A stretch of 64,000 nucleotides of DNA from positions 1 to 64,000 of the forward strand of contig CAZEDX010000005.1 of assembly GCA_964511015.1 (NCBI GenBank), written 5' to 3'. Shown piece by piece: positions 24,439 to 33,173 of the stretch (position 1 is the stretch's first letter; every line of letters starts with the position of its first letter). Source of the stretch: FEN-1099 sp964511015 (GTDB lineage: Bacteria > Lernaellota > Lernaellaia > Lernaellales > Lernaellaceae). Under the pieces are notes generated by a model, which ran no database searches, was not told the DNA's origin, and was given only the letters and a program-made list of their open reading frames with translations. The translations under genes and the position numbers were made by a program.

Positions 24439-26139
24439 TTAAAATCCATCGGCGCTGAAGCCCAGCGCGCTCTCCACTTCGGAAATGAGACGCGCTTCTC
24501 TGATTTTCAGAAATTCCCGAAACTGCCCATAGTCCAGCATTTCGCGGTCAATGAACGCCCTTTGCAAATCTTCGTCGTTCACATCGGCAAAAAATTCTTT
24601 TGGGTCCTTGGCCGATTTGTTCTGATTCTTGCCTTTGGCGAGCAACCAGAAATTTGCGAAATGATTTAGCTCGTGTTCCTCGAACTTCATGTCTCTCAGT
24701 TTCGACCGTGGGAAAATGTGATCCATTTCTAGCGCGCTTGAAGGCAGGTGGACCTTTGCGCCAGTGAATCCTTGGACCAGGCAATGGGTCAAATAGACAT
24801 TGTTCTGCAAGAGACCGGGGCTCACGCGATCACACTGGAACCATGTCTTCGTCATCCATTTGACGAAAGCGCCAATTGGAAAGGAGAAGTCACCTTTGCT
24901 GATTCGCGGATACATCTCCCAAGATACGATTTTCCCAATGCGGCTATCGGCAAAACGTTGGAAGGCGCGGGTGAATCCGCACAGATAGAGAGCCTGCCGA
25001 AAAGGCTTCAAGTCCGCGTTCGGAACCTGGTGCTTGGGTAAATTGTGGAGGTAATAGACGAAAGGAACAAAGGTGTTGTTTCCGGCAAAGGCTTTGCTGC
25101 TGCTGCACCAGCAGTCTCTTTGCACGACGTCGACAAGCGAGCGGATGGCGTTGCAGCATTGGGCGAAGTTTTTCTTGAATTTCTCGATATTCACCTTATT
25201 GCGGAGAAGATCAATGTTGAGCTTCGACCCCAAACCGGAAACGGTGAAAAGGCAGCGGATCACAAAGTCAGCGTCGAACTGAAATGCATTCCCCTCGTTG
25301 ATGCTATCCACGAATTCCGGGAGGGTTTCCGCTGACTCCTTCCAATCCAGTTTGAGCATCGAAAAAATCAGGTCGGATCGACTCAGCGGAGTACCTTGGC
25401 GATTGATCCTCACGAAGACTTCGAGCACGTCAGCTTCTGATTTTCGGTCGGGGCTACCAAGTGGTTTGTTCTCGTCGATGACCGAGGTTTTCAGAATGCT
25501 TTCTTCCTTGCTCATCACCTCGTCGATTCGTGCGAGATTCATGTCGAGACGGAGACTATCGTCGTCGGTGAGTTGGAGCTTCGTGGTCAAATCGCGACTC
25601 AATTTCTTTTTTTCCGAAACGGACATTCGAAAAAGGTCTTGAAACCGCATGTACCATTCCATCTGGTCGCCGTTGTTGTCGTCGGTTTTTCTTTCACTGA
25701 ATGTCTTAAAGGTTTCCTCGTTGTGCTGGACATCTTCGTCGGGAGTGGAGAAGCGAAAATAGTAGACCATCTCCCGGAGATCATTTGACTCTCGACCGGA
25801 CAGCACGTCGAACGAGAGGTACTTGCCTTCATTGGAGCCGTAAAGCGCAAGGTACAAGGACTGAAGGCGCTGCTGGCCATCAAGAACCACGTTCAACCGG
25901 CGCTTACTGACGTTGTCTTTGAACGTCTGCCGATTGATCTCGCGGACGTCCTTGACGAATTCTCTGTAGCGAAGGTCGTCGTAGGTCTCCCACATCAGCA
26001 CGATTCCAAGGGGATAGCCGCGCATGATCGAGTCGAGAAGCATGAAGATTTTGTCTTCGGGCCAGACGAAATCGCGCTGGATCGCCGGGAGAACAACGTC
26101 CCCGCGATCCATCTGATTAAGCAACGTGCTGATGCTCAT
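24439..26139 (-). CDS. GmrSD-like DUF262-DUF1524 protein
   Basis: 566 aa from MSISTLLNQM at 26139, with AGGAGG just upstream. The N-terminal DUF262 (ParB-like/GmrS) part has LPAIQRDFVWPEDKI and the signature VVLDGQQRLQSLYLALYG. The C-terminal DUF1524 (GmrD-like) part has an HNH nuclease core, EMDHIFPRSKL, followed by LNHFANFWLLAKGKNQNKS. One-chain fusions of this kind act as type IV modification-dependent restriction systems. It is the last gene before the element end, a typical cargo position. Target modification is unknown. Confidence 0.85.
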   Translation of the reverse strand: MSISTLLNQMDRGDVVLPAIQRDFVWPEDKIFMLLDSIMRGYPLGIVLMWETYDDLRYREFVKDVREINRQTFKDNVSKRRLNVVLDGQQRLQSLYLALYGSNEGKYLSFDVLSGRESNDLREMVYYFRFSTPDEDVQHNEETFKTFSERKTDDNNGDQMEWYMRFQDLFRMSVSEKKKLSRDLTTKLQLTDDDSLRLDMNLARIDEVMSKEESILKTSVIDENKPLGSPDRKSEADVLEVFVRINRQGTPLSRSDLIFSMLKLDWKESAETLPEFVDSINEGNAFQFDADFVIRCLFTVSGLGSKLNIDLLRNKVNIEKFKKNFAQCCNAIRSLVDVVQRDCWCSSSKAFAGNNTFVPFVYYLHNLPKHQVPNADLKPFRQALYLCGFTRAFQRFADSRIGKIVSWEMYPRISKGDFSFPIGAFVKWMTKTWFQCDRVSPGLLQNNVYLTHCLVQGFTGAKVHLPSSALEMDHIFPRSKLRDMKFEEHELNHFANFWLLAKGKNQNKSAKDPKEFFADVNDEDLQRAFIDREMLDYGQFREFLKIREARLISEVESALGFSADGF

Positions 26140-26225
26140 TGAGCCTCCTAGCGGCGACCTGAAACGCAACTCTGGAGTATTTAGAACCAGGGAAGTTCAG
26201 CACCAAAACGTACCTGAGTCAACGC

Positions 26226-26264
26226 AGGACCGCAATCTGATTTCGCGGTCCTCCTGGTTTTTAT
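26226..26264 (+). terminator. Terminator-like hairpin near element end
   Basis: A perfect 8-bp stem AGGACCGC (26226-26233) and GCGGTCCT (26245-26252) with an 11-nt loop is followed after 5 bases by a T-rich run (26258-26264). Read on the plus strand it looks like an intrinsic terminator; no plus-strand gene ends nearby, so it could instead insulate the element end. It lies in the 226-bp gap between the DUF262 start and the yifB remnant. Confidence 0.4.
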
Positions 26265-26365
26265 TGGCCTCGACGAACAGCGAAATCGGCTTGTGCGCAT
26301 GGTGATTCAAATCCCCAAAGCTCGATCTGTAATTTACTGCCACGGATAAACACGCCGATTTGAAC

Positions 26366-27559
26366 TCACACATGGCCGATTTCGCTTTCGGGTTGATGGC
26401 GCCTACACGGACAACGCGGAAGGAAGCGAGAGTATCCTTTATAAAACGCGACGTTGCGTTCGGATGCTTTTTGCGTGCGTTCCTGGTGCTGTTGGAGTGT
26501 GCGGCAGGGATTCATCGCGGCAATCAGAATAAACCGCGCGGGAAAGGTCGCGGTCATTGACGCCCGGCTGATGGTTACTGTGCCGTCTTCCAAAGGTTGG
26601 CGCATCATTTCGAGTACGTCACGCCGAAACTCGGGCAGTTCGTCGAGAAACAGCACACCGTGATGCGCTAGACTGATCTGGCCCGGGCGCGGCACGATAC
26701 CGCCGCCAACCAGGCCGGCATCGCTCGCCCCATGATGTGGCGCGCAGAACGGGCGCTCCGTGATCAGCCCGCGGCCGTTCAACTTGCCCGCCACGCTGTA
26801 GATCTTGCTGGTGTCGATGATCTCGCGCGTGTTCATCGGCGGCAGCAATGTCGACATGCGGCGCGCAAGCATCGTCTTGCCGGAGCCGGGCGGACCGATC
26901 AACAGCAAGTTGTGCCCTCCCGCCGCCGCCACTTCCAACGCGCGTTTCGCCTGCTCCTGCCCGCACACATCGGCCAGGTCGACGTCTTCCTGATGCGACG
27001 ATCGGCCGCAGAGAGGTGTCGGCGGCGCGACATCGACCGCCCGCTCGCCCCGCAACCAGGCCACTATTTCGGTTAGGTGGCTGAACCCGCGCACCTCCAC
27101 CCCGTCGGCGGTCGCGGCCTCGGCAACGTTATCGTGGGCCACCAATAGCCCTTCTACACTCTGTTGCTTCATGTGATCCGCCACCACCATCGCACCGGGT
27201 ACCGGCTTGATGGAACCATCGAGGCCGAGCTCCCCCAGGACCGCGTGAGAGCGCGTACGCAAGCGCGGAATTAGCCCGTAGGCCTGCATCAGCCCGATGG
27301 CGATCGGCAGGTCGAGCGCCGCCCCTTCCTTGCGGCGATCGGCCGGAGCCAAGTTGATAACGGTGCGATTGCGCAGACACGAAAAACCGCTGGCCGAGAG
27401 CGCCGACAAAACACGCTCCTGGCTCTCGCGTACTGCCCCGGCCGGCAAGCCGACAATCCGCAGCGAAGGCAACCCACGTCCGGCGTAGACTTCGACATGC
27501 ACGGTGAAGGCTTCTACCCCGACCGTCGCTCCGGAAACCACTTGGCCCAAACCGGACAT
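26366..27559 (-). pseudogene. comM: yifB/comM, truncated by element insertion
   Basis: YifB/ComM is an AAA+ Mg-chelatase-like helicase that promotes branch migration in natural transformation; family members are about 500 aa. Residues 1-352 are intact from MSGLGQVVSG (GGAGG 5 bp upstream): the N-terminal ChlI domain (VHVEVYAGRGLPSLRIVGLP), Walker A GPPGSGKT, Walker B VLFLDELPEF, then FPARFILIAAMNPC. Family members continue with a conserved PCG. Here the frame continues into 45 unrelated residues (RTLQQHQERT...) and stops. The last part with the sensor and arginine residues is missing, so the protein is very likely inactive. Confidence 0.85.
26498..26515. other. Element-chromosome junction (attachment site)
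   Basis: The coding match to YifB ends at the Cys codon 26504-26506; the next codon starts the foreign tail. The junction therefore lies at about 26501-26504. A few bases of identity between attP and attB usually straddle a serine-recombinase crossover, so the exact point and core dinucleotide cannot be fixed without the other junction. Confidence 0.65.
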
Positions 27560-27675
27560 CGCATCCTCCTGCCCGTTCCCACGAGCAATGGACATGCCAA
27601 CGGCGGACGAAAAAATGAATTCCCTTATGAATCAAGCAGTTGACCGAAAACGGCGTTGCGAAGCAGGCGATGATG

Positions 27676-27713
27676 TGTTCGGAAATCGAACAGTCGTGTT
27701 CGGATTCCGAACA
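27676..27713 (-). promoter_or_regulatory. Two tandem 17-bp palindromes upstream of yifB
   Basis: TGTTCGGAAATCGAACA (27676-27692) and TGTTCGGATTCCGAACA (27697-27713) share arms TGTTCGG/CCGAACA, the second copy perfectly. Their starts are 21 bp apart, two helical turns. They lie 117-154 bp upstream of the yifB start and just after the sialidase stop, and look like a repressor or activator operator for yifB. No promoter is obvious between them and the start. Confidence 0.6.
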
Positions 27714-27740
27714 GTCAGAACGAACACCAAGTGTTCTTGC

Positions 27741-28913
27741 TCACTCCCGCAACCATTCCGGAGAGAAGACAGCGAAGTCGATGCGCAGATAGGGCAGGAA
27801 CGGTAACAGACCTCTCTCATACAAGCAGCCTAGCTGCCCGTCGGGCAAGACCGCCAGCGCGGAATACGCCGAACCGCCCGGGTTCAACACACGTGAAACC
27901 GGCCAGGTTTTGCCGTTGTCGGCACTGAGATAGACGGTCAAGTTGCGCCGGAGCAGTTCGCTTTCCGACGCCAGCCCTGAATACAACAGGCCGTAAGACG
28001 TGTTCAGCAGGCTGCCCATGCACGAAGGATCAAGCAATTCGTCGTCATGCGCCACGCCGGTCCAGGTTAGACCCCGGTCCTCGCTGCGCCCCACCCAGCG
28101 CCGATGCACCGCCGACAGATCACGCGCGTTAATGACGAGACTGCCGTCGTCCAGTTCCGCCACCTGCGATTCGTCGGAATCCGGCACCAGACTTCCTCCG
28201 ATCTGCCAGGTCTCCCCGTCGTCGCTATAGATCACATGCGAGTAAGCTTCGCCGTTGGTCGCGTCGCGGTGATCGCACGGGACGATGAAACGGCCATCGG
28301 CCAACTGGATGCTGCGCCCGGGACCCGTAGCGTACCATGTCCATTCTTCTGGCTTCACCTGGGTGGTGATGTCTAGCGGCTCGGACCAACTCGCCCCTTC
28401 GTCGCTGCTGCGGGTGATAAGTACCCGCCGGTTGGTCGGGTCGTCGGCGGGGTTGGTGCAAAAGGGCAACAGGATGTCGCCGGTTGCGCGGTCGACGACT
28501 GGCGCCGGATTGCCGGCGGTGTCGAAACCGTTGTCGACAATGACACGCAAGGCCGACCAGGTGCGCCCGCCGTCCACACTGCGTTTCATGACCAGATCAA
28601 TGTCGCCGGTATCGGCAATGCTCGGACGCCCTTCGCAAAAGGCGAGCAATGCGCCAGTGGCGGTTTCGATAACGGCAGGAATCCGGTAGACGTCGTATCC
28701 TCCCTGCCCGCCGACAAAGACCGGGTACTCGGCGAACTCGATGGCGCCGTCATCGGTGGCGTCATCGTCGATATCGTTGTTGGCGTCATCGTCGTCGCCG
28801 GGCGCGTTGGTGTTGTCGTCGGCTATGTTGTCGTCATCACCGGAATTTTCACATGAGATTGCCGTCAGAACAGCCAGGAGCAATACAAGGCCTGGCAGCA
28901 GATTGCTTTTCAT
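27741..28913 (-). CDS. Lipoprotein exo-sialidase (BNR repeats, GH33-like)
   Basis: 390 aa. The signal peptide ends in a lipobox (LTAIS-C21), so it should be lipid-anchored. Right after Cys21 comes an Asp-rich spacer (about 25-57). The catalytic domain starts near YDVYRIPAVIE, the YRIP motif of sialidases, and has five Asp boxes: SVDGGRTW, SSDEGASW, SDDGETW, SEDRGLTW and SADNGKTW. It should remove terminal sialic acids or similar sugars from glycans at the cell surface. Together with the GH84 and GH2 genes 16-20 kb away it suggests use of host-type or polymer glycans. Sialic acid specificity is inferred from the family. Confidence 0.82.
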   Translation of the reverse strand: MKSNLLPGLVLLLAVLTAISCENSGDDDNIADDNTNAPGDDDDANNDIDDDATDDGAIEFAEYPVFVGGQGGYDVYRIPAVIETATGALLAFCEGRPSIADTGDIDLVMKRSVDGGRTWSALRVIVDNGFDTAGNPAPVVDRATGDILLPFCTNPADDPTNRRVLITRSSDEGASWSEPLDITTQVKPEEWTWYATGPGRSIQLADGRFIVPCDHRDATNGEAYSHVIYSDDGETWQIGGSLVPDSDESQVAELDDGSLVINARDLSAVHRRWVGRSEDRGLTWTGVAHDDELLDPSCMGSLLNTSYGLLYSGLASESELLRRNLTVYLSADNGKTWPVSRVLNPGGSAYSALAVLPDGQLGCLYERGLLPFLPYLRIDFAVFSPEWLRE

Positions 28914-29063
28914 CCGAGCCCCCTTCTATTTCCAGATTGTTGGGATTGGAGAGACAAGTCAAGTTATGCGATTTTGATCGGCTTTCCGGTCACGGCGTTC
29001 AACCAATGGGCCATCGGCCGTGTCTGAACGCTGACGTACGCAACGCCGGTCAGGGTGGTGTGC

Positions 29064-29085
29064 GGTTTGGACTCCATTCCAAACC
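29064..29085 (+). promoter_or_regulatory. Perfect 8-bp inverted repeat upstream of gspN
   Basis: GGTTTGGA (29064-29071) and TCCAAACC (29078-29085) flank a 6-nt loop, 54 bp before the gspN start. It could be an operator or a leader hairpin. No T-run follows, so it is not a terminator. The rest of the 226-bp gap (28914-29139) holds nothing else I can support. Confidence 0.4.
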
Positions 29086-29139
29086 TTGCACGGCTCCGGT
29101 GGACATGCTAGAAGGCTGCGAAACGGAAACGGAGCGCCG

Positions 29140-30060
29140 ATGCGCAAATTGATTGCTTGGCTTAGGGGTTTGAACTGGAAGCTGACCCTTGGCTATTGCG
29201 CCCTGTTTTTCGTGCTGTTCTTCGTTTTCTTGTACCTGACCTTTCCCTACAACTCGGTTCGCGACGCCATCGTGCGTCAAGTTGAAAGCCTGCAAGGCGC
29301 GGAAGGCACTTCCGCGATGCGCATGCGCGTGGAAGTGGCCGATGTTTCTCCGTTCCGGTTGACCGGCGTGCGCCTGCAGGGCGTCAAACTCTCCCGGCCC
29401 GAGGATCCACGACAGGTATTGCTCAATCTGAACGAAGTGCGAATTCGCCTGCGGCCGACCCAACTTTTACGCGGCCGGCTGTGGCTCGATTTCGACGTCT
29501 ACGCCTACGACGGCGGCGCCGCGGGCTCCTACTGCAAACGCGGCCCAGTGACTGATCTGGCGTTGAACTTTGTAGGGCTGCGCCTAGCAAAATACGGCAC
29601 GCGCGAACTGGTGCAGAAGTTCGGCTCGATGTCGTTGGACGGCACGTTATCCGGCCAGTTCGAGCTCCACTTCAACCCGGCGATGCGCCGCAACAACAGT
29701 GGTGGGCTGACGTTGAACATCGACAAATTGAAGGCCACCGGCATCACCATGGTCGGCAACAAGCTGCCCGACATGACTTTCGAACCGGGCAAGATCGTGT
29801 TGAAGATGCAGAACCAGAACTTCCAGGTCGACGAATTCAAACTGAAGAGTGACCAACTGGAAGTGGATCTGACCGGCCGCATCACGCTGGCCGATCAGAT
29901 GAAGAACAGCCGCCTGTTCCTGAACTTCAGGTTCAAGCCTTCCGACGAACTTGAAACCGCCTTAGGCATGTTGATGATGACGATGAAAGAGCCGGATGAC
30001 GAGGGCTTCTATTCGCTATCCATCAACGGCACGCCGGGGAATCTCCGCACCCGTCACTGA
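29140..30060 (+). CDS. gspN: GspN-like type II secretion protein
   Basis: 306 aa from the ATG at 29140 (MRKLIAWLRG), with CGGAG a few bases upstream. One N-terminal membrane segment (about 14-35, LGYCALFFVLFFVFLYLTFP) is followed by a periplasmic beta-rich domain. FRLTGVRLQGVKLSRP, the pair of hydrophobic/glycine strands seen in the GspN/AsmA-like group, and MSLDGTLSGQFELHF support the call. Other type II secretion genes are not in the window. A pseudopilin-like protein (39718-40347) is the only possible relative. It converges with mgtC and overlaps it by 7 bp. Confidence 0.65.
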   Translation: MRKLIAWLRGLNWKLTLGYCALFFVLFFVFLYLTFPYNSVRDAIVRQVESLQGAEGTSAMRMRVEVADVSPFRLTGVRLQGVKLSRPEDPRQVLLNLNEVRIRLRPTQLLRGRLWLDFDVYAYDGGAAGSYCKRGPVTDLALNFVGLRLAKYGTRELVQKFGSMSLDGTLSGQFELHFNPAMRRNNSGGLTLNIDKLKATGITMVGNKLPDMTFEPGKIVLKMQNQNFQVDEFKLKSDQLEVDLTGRITLADQMKNSRLFLNFRFKPSDELETALGMLMMTMKEPDDEGFYSLSINGTPGNLRTRH

Positions 30061-30560
30061 TCGTGATCTGCAGACTGCTTTTTTCTGGGTACCGTCCGGC
30101 GAGTGTCGTGGTTGAAATACCGCCGCTCCACGATGGATACAATGATCAACGCTGTAACCATGACCGTGGTGACGGCGAAGCCGAGTAACGGGTAACCGGC
30201 ACCGACTAGCGCCCCGATCGCCGCCATCGTCCAAATCGTGGCAGCGGTGGTCAGCCCGCGGACCGCCATTCCCTGTTGGATGATGACGCCGGCGCCTAGG
30301 AAACCGACGCCAGTCACCACCTGCGCCGCAATGCGGGTTGGATCGACGTCTTGTCCGCTACCGCTGGCCATCATTTCGCCGACCATGACATACAACGCCG
30401 CGCCCAAACTGATCAGCATCATCGTGCGCAAACCGGCCTCGCGATGATGGATCTCCCGCTCAAGGCCGCAGGCGATTCCGCACAGCATGGCCACGGCCAG
30501 CCGCATCCAGATGGTAACATCAAGCAACCGCGCCAAGTCGAAACCGGTTGATGCGCTCAT
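30054..30560 (-). CDS. mgtC: MgtC/SapB family membrane protein
   Basis: 168 aa from MSASTGFDLA. The family signatures are clear: CGIACGLEREIHHREAGLRTMM in two parts (about 28-49), GVGFLGAGVIIQQG and VRGLTTAATIWTMAAIG. It has four to five transmembrane helices. MgtC-type proteins are linked to magnesium limitation and control of ATP synthase or membrane potential. It lies 14 bp downstream of the secreted Asp-rich protein on the same strand, so the two may be co-transcribed by chance or design. Confidence 0.85.
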   Translation of the reverse strand: MSASTGFDLARLLDVTIWMRLAVAMLCGIACGLEREIHHREAGLRTMMLISLGAALYVMVGEMMASGSGQDVDPTRIAAQVVTGVGFLGAGVIIQQGMAVRGLTTAATIWTMAAIGALVGAGYPLLGFAVTTVMVTALIIVSIVERRYFNHDTRRTVPRKKQSADHDQ

Positions 30561-30574
30561 CCAGAATCCCCTGT

Positions 30575-32092
30575 TCAGCATCCACACGCGTCGGCATCGT
30601 CGGCGGCGGACGCTTGGTTGCTGTCATCATCCACGTCGTCGTCTAGGTCGTCGTCCTGATCGTCGTCGGCATCATCGTCGGACAGATCGTCATCGGCGAT
30701 GTCGTCGTCGGCATGGTCGTCGTCCGCAACGTCGTCATCCGCGCTGTCATCATCGACAATGTCGTGCGGTTCCAGAAAATCATAGTAGCGCCCCATCCAG
30801 TAGGCGATCAGGTAGTCGACTCCGGGCTGCACGTGCTGAGGCAGCCAGCCGTAACATTGCAAATGGTGGGGTGTGCGTTGCCACAGGTATTCCACGCGAC
30901 ACCGGTCGGTGATTTCCTGCGCTCCCTCGGCCTGGTATGCGAAACCGAGCAAATCGTTGAGACCCAACGACTCGGCCAAGTCGGTCAGAAACACCGATAC
31001 CGGATCGACCGGCAGTTGCGGACAGTTAATGTGAATCTCGCGGTTGGGCGGATCCTGGAAGACGGTGAGCGAGTGAAGATCGTCTTCCATGATCTCCTTC
31101 GCCCCGGCGCACTGACCCATTTTTTCACAGGCGATCAGATAGACGTAGTCGAAATAGACGTTGTGGGTCCATTCGACCAGCCGGCGCTGTTTGCTGAACA
31201 GATCCCAATAGACCGCCAAACGTTCCGGATCGTCATCCAGCCGGAACAGGTTCAGATCGATCTGGTGCCGCAGGTTGTTGGCGAAGTACTCGGTATACCG
31301 GTTGAAAAAGGCAATGCTCGTCAACGGCAGCGTGGGCGCCAGTTTTTCGAACTGTTCGGCATACAGATCCCAATACTCTGCCGTGTCCAGAATGTGCGCC
31401 GCGATCAGGCAGAAAACGAGGCGTTTCTGGCCGTCGATCATCGGCGCCGCCGTGGTCGGCAAGCCTTCCTCGTTGAGAATCAGCCAGGCGCTGTTGCGCA
31501 GCTTGTCGATGACCTCTTTCACCATCTCGCGAATCAGGGCCCGGGTCGGGGCGTCGTCGATGAAATCGTAGGCCAGCGCGAGGCCGTGCCACCAACCCAC
31601 ATATTGGTCGGACGAACTGTTGGACAGATAGAAAGTGCCCAGCCACGGGCCGGTGCCGTATTCGAGCAGGTCGCTGCCGGCGTACTCCAACCAGTAGGCC
31701 GGATCGTTGACCGGGCCGACGTAACGCCCGATGTACCCGGTGGTTTGCGTCACTCGCAGGTGATCGCGCAAGGTCTCCACCGCGGCGATTGCGTTCTGCT
31801 TGGCGTCTTCGTCGCCCGTCACCGCGTAGCGGAATGATTCGGCCGCGCAGTAGGTGGCCGTCCACATCGTGGAATCGCCCTGGCCGCGGTAGTACAGCAC
31901 CTTCTCCAGGTCCTCCGTTTCGAACATGATCTGGACAATGCCGCCATAGCCCGGCACGTGGTGGTCGCGGAGCCAGGTTTCGTAGTCGATGGCACGTTGA
32001 AGCAGGGCCGGGTCTTCGTCTGCCGAAACGGGCGCCGCAAACGCGATCGCCACCGCGCCCAAAAGGAATAGGACGAGCGTTCTTTTTCTCAT
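30575..32092 (-). CDS. Exported protein with DDDxx repeats and C-terminal ACGC
   Basis: 505 aa. A Sec signal peptide (cut after PVSA) leads into a helical domain (about 25-435) with repeated WxxA/helix pairs such as GWWHGLALAYDF and EMVKEVIDKL. This looks like an alpha/alpha-barrel of the type found in glycan-active or structural secreted proteins, but no family is recognised. From about 440 on the chain is a run of DDDxADDD repeats, ending ADDADACGC at the stop. The same ending occurs in three other exported proteins here. No membrane helix follows the Cys pair. Confidence 0.7.
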   Translation of the reverse strand: MRKRTLVLFLLGAVAIAFAAPVSADEDPALLQRAIDYETWLRDHHVPGYGGIVQIMFETEDLEKVLYYRGQGDSTMWTATYCAAESFRYAVTGDEDAKQNAIAAVETLRDHLRVTQTTGYIGRYVGPVNDPAYWLEYAGSDLLEYGTGPWLGTFYLSNSSSDQYVGWWHGLALAYDFIDDAPTRALIREMVKEVIDKLRNSAWLILNEEGLPTTAAPMIDGQKRLVFCLIAAHILDTAEYWDLYAEQFEKLAPTLPLTSIAFFNRYTEYFANNLRHQIDLNLFRLDDDPERLAVYWDLFSKQRRLVEWTHNVYFDYVYLIACEKMGQCAGAKEIMEDDLHSLTVFQDPPNREIHINCPQLPVDPVSVFLTDLAESLGLNDLLGFAYQAEGAQEITDRCRVEYLWQRTPHHLQCYGWLPQHVQPGVDYLIAYWMGRYYDFLEPHDIVDDDSADDDVADDDHADDDIADDDLSDDDADDDQDDDLDDDVDDDSNQASAADDADACGC

Positions 32093-32153
32093 CGGCCGTC
32101 TCCTGAGGGGTCCCTGGGCCGGGATTCAGTGTAACGGAATCGTATGGCGGTGG

Positions 32154-33173
32154 CTAGTATTTTGCGTCTTCGAGACTGACCTTGCCGCGGAACGTGCGGT
32201 AGATCCAGTAGGTGTAGCCGAGCACCAGCGGCATGAAAACGACGGCGATGATCAACATCGTGGTCAACGTCTTCGCGCTGGAGGACGAGTTATACAACGT
32301 CAGGCTCAGCGACCCGCTTTCTGTCGACGGCACGAGGTTCGGGAACAGCGACGCGCCGGCGGTGGCCATCAGGCCGATGATGGCGCCGGCCGACGACAAA
32401 AACGCCTTTCCTGCCTCACCCCGCTGGTGGTAGTAACGCACCGAGAAAATGGCGCCCAACGCACCGAGCGGCGCCACCAGCAACAAGGGCTGATACCAGA
32501 AGTTCAAGGTCATGCGCCCTTGCGTTAACAACGTCACCGCGCCGGCCACCACAAAAAGCGCAAAATAGAGATACCAGACCACGTCCACCCCGCGGCGAAC
32601 CCGCTCGGCAAATTCGCCATCGGTCTTCATCAGCAGGTAGAGGCCGCCGTGTACGATGATCATCGCCAAACCCAGCAGACCGATCAGCAGCGAATAGGGG
32701 TCCAACAGTCTCCAGAAACCGCCGAGATAATCGCCGCTTGGCGCCAATTCCATGCCTCCCAGGACGTTCCCGAGAGCCACGCCGAACAGCAGCGCCGGCA
32801 ACACACTGCCGAGGGCGAATGTGGTGTCGAATACCCGGCGCCAACGGACGTCTTCAAGCTGGCTACGAAACTCGATCGAAACCGCTCGCATGATGAGGCC
32901 CAACAGCACCAGAATCAGGGCCAGGTACATGCCGGAAAACACACTGGCATATACCGGTGGAAACGCGGCGAACATGGCCCCGCCGCCGGTGAGCAGCCAG
33001 ACTTCATTTCCATCCCACACCGGGCCGATGGCGTTGAGCACTTTTCGCCGGTCGTCATCCTTCTTGGCAAACAGGTGCCAGAAGCCGGCACCCAGGTCGA
33101 AACCGTCGAGCACCGCGTAGCCGGTAAGTAGCACCCCGATCAGGAAGTACCAAATGGTCTGCAACGTCATCAT
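32154..33173 (-). CDS. cydB: Cytochrome bd oxidase subunit II
   Basis: 339 aa from the ATG at 33173, which overlaps the cydA stop (ATGA). Typical start TIWYFLIGVLLTGYAVLDGFDLG, then GPVWDGNEVWLLTGGGAMFAAFP, the conserved signatures of subunit II. Eight to nine membrane helices. With CydA it forms the high-affinity quinol oxidase that removes oxygen under low aeration and protects anaerobic enzymes. It belongs with the oxygen-defence genes directly upstream. Confidence 0.95.
   Translation of the reverse strand: MMTLQTIWYFLIGVLLTGYAVLDGFDLGAGFWHLFAKKDDDRRKVLNAIGPVWDGNEVWLLTGGGAMFAAFPPVYASVFSGMYLALILVLLGLIMRAVSIEFRSQLEDVRWRRVFDTTFALGSVLPALLFGVALGNVLGGMELAPSGDYLGGFWRLLDPYSLLIGLLGLAMIIVHGGLYLLMKTDGEFAERVRRGVDVVWYLYFALFVVAGAVTLLTQGRMTLNFWYQPLLLVAPLGALGAIFSVRYYHQRGEAGKAFLSSAGAIIGLMATAGASLFPNLVPSTESGSLSLTLYNSSSSAKTLTTMLIIAVVFMPLVLGYTYWIYRTFRGKVSLEDAKY

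Larger units (their letters stand above)
1..26503. mobile_element. Integrated mobile element, right part (left end outside window)
   Basis: The stretch holds a replication module, a large serine recombinase, a phage-type LexA, an XRE-ImmA/PIN pair, helicases and a GmrSD-like restriction gene, and it ends inside a yifB/comM gene that is cut at a highly conserved point. No capsid, tail, relaxase or type IV secretion gene is visible, so phage, ICE or mobilisable island cannot be told apart. The left boundary is not in the window, so the element is longer than 26.5 kb. Gene content and the broken host gene are seen directly; that the whole stretch is a single element is inference. Confidence 0.75.

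Noticed and set aside
30600..30760. Asp-codon repeats as a non-coding tandem repeat or frameshift artefact
   Set aside because: The frame stays open through the repeats and ends with the same Cys-Gly-Cys stop in four separate genes, which argues for real coding.
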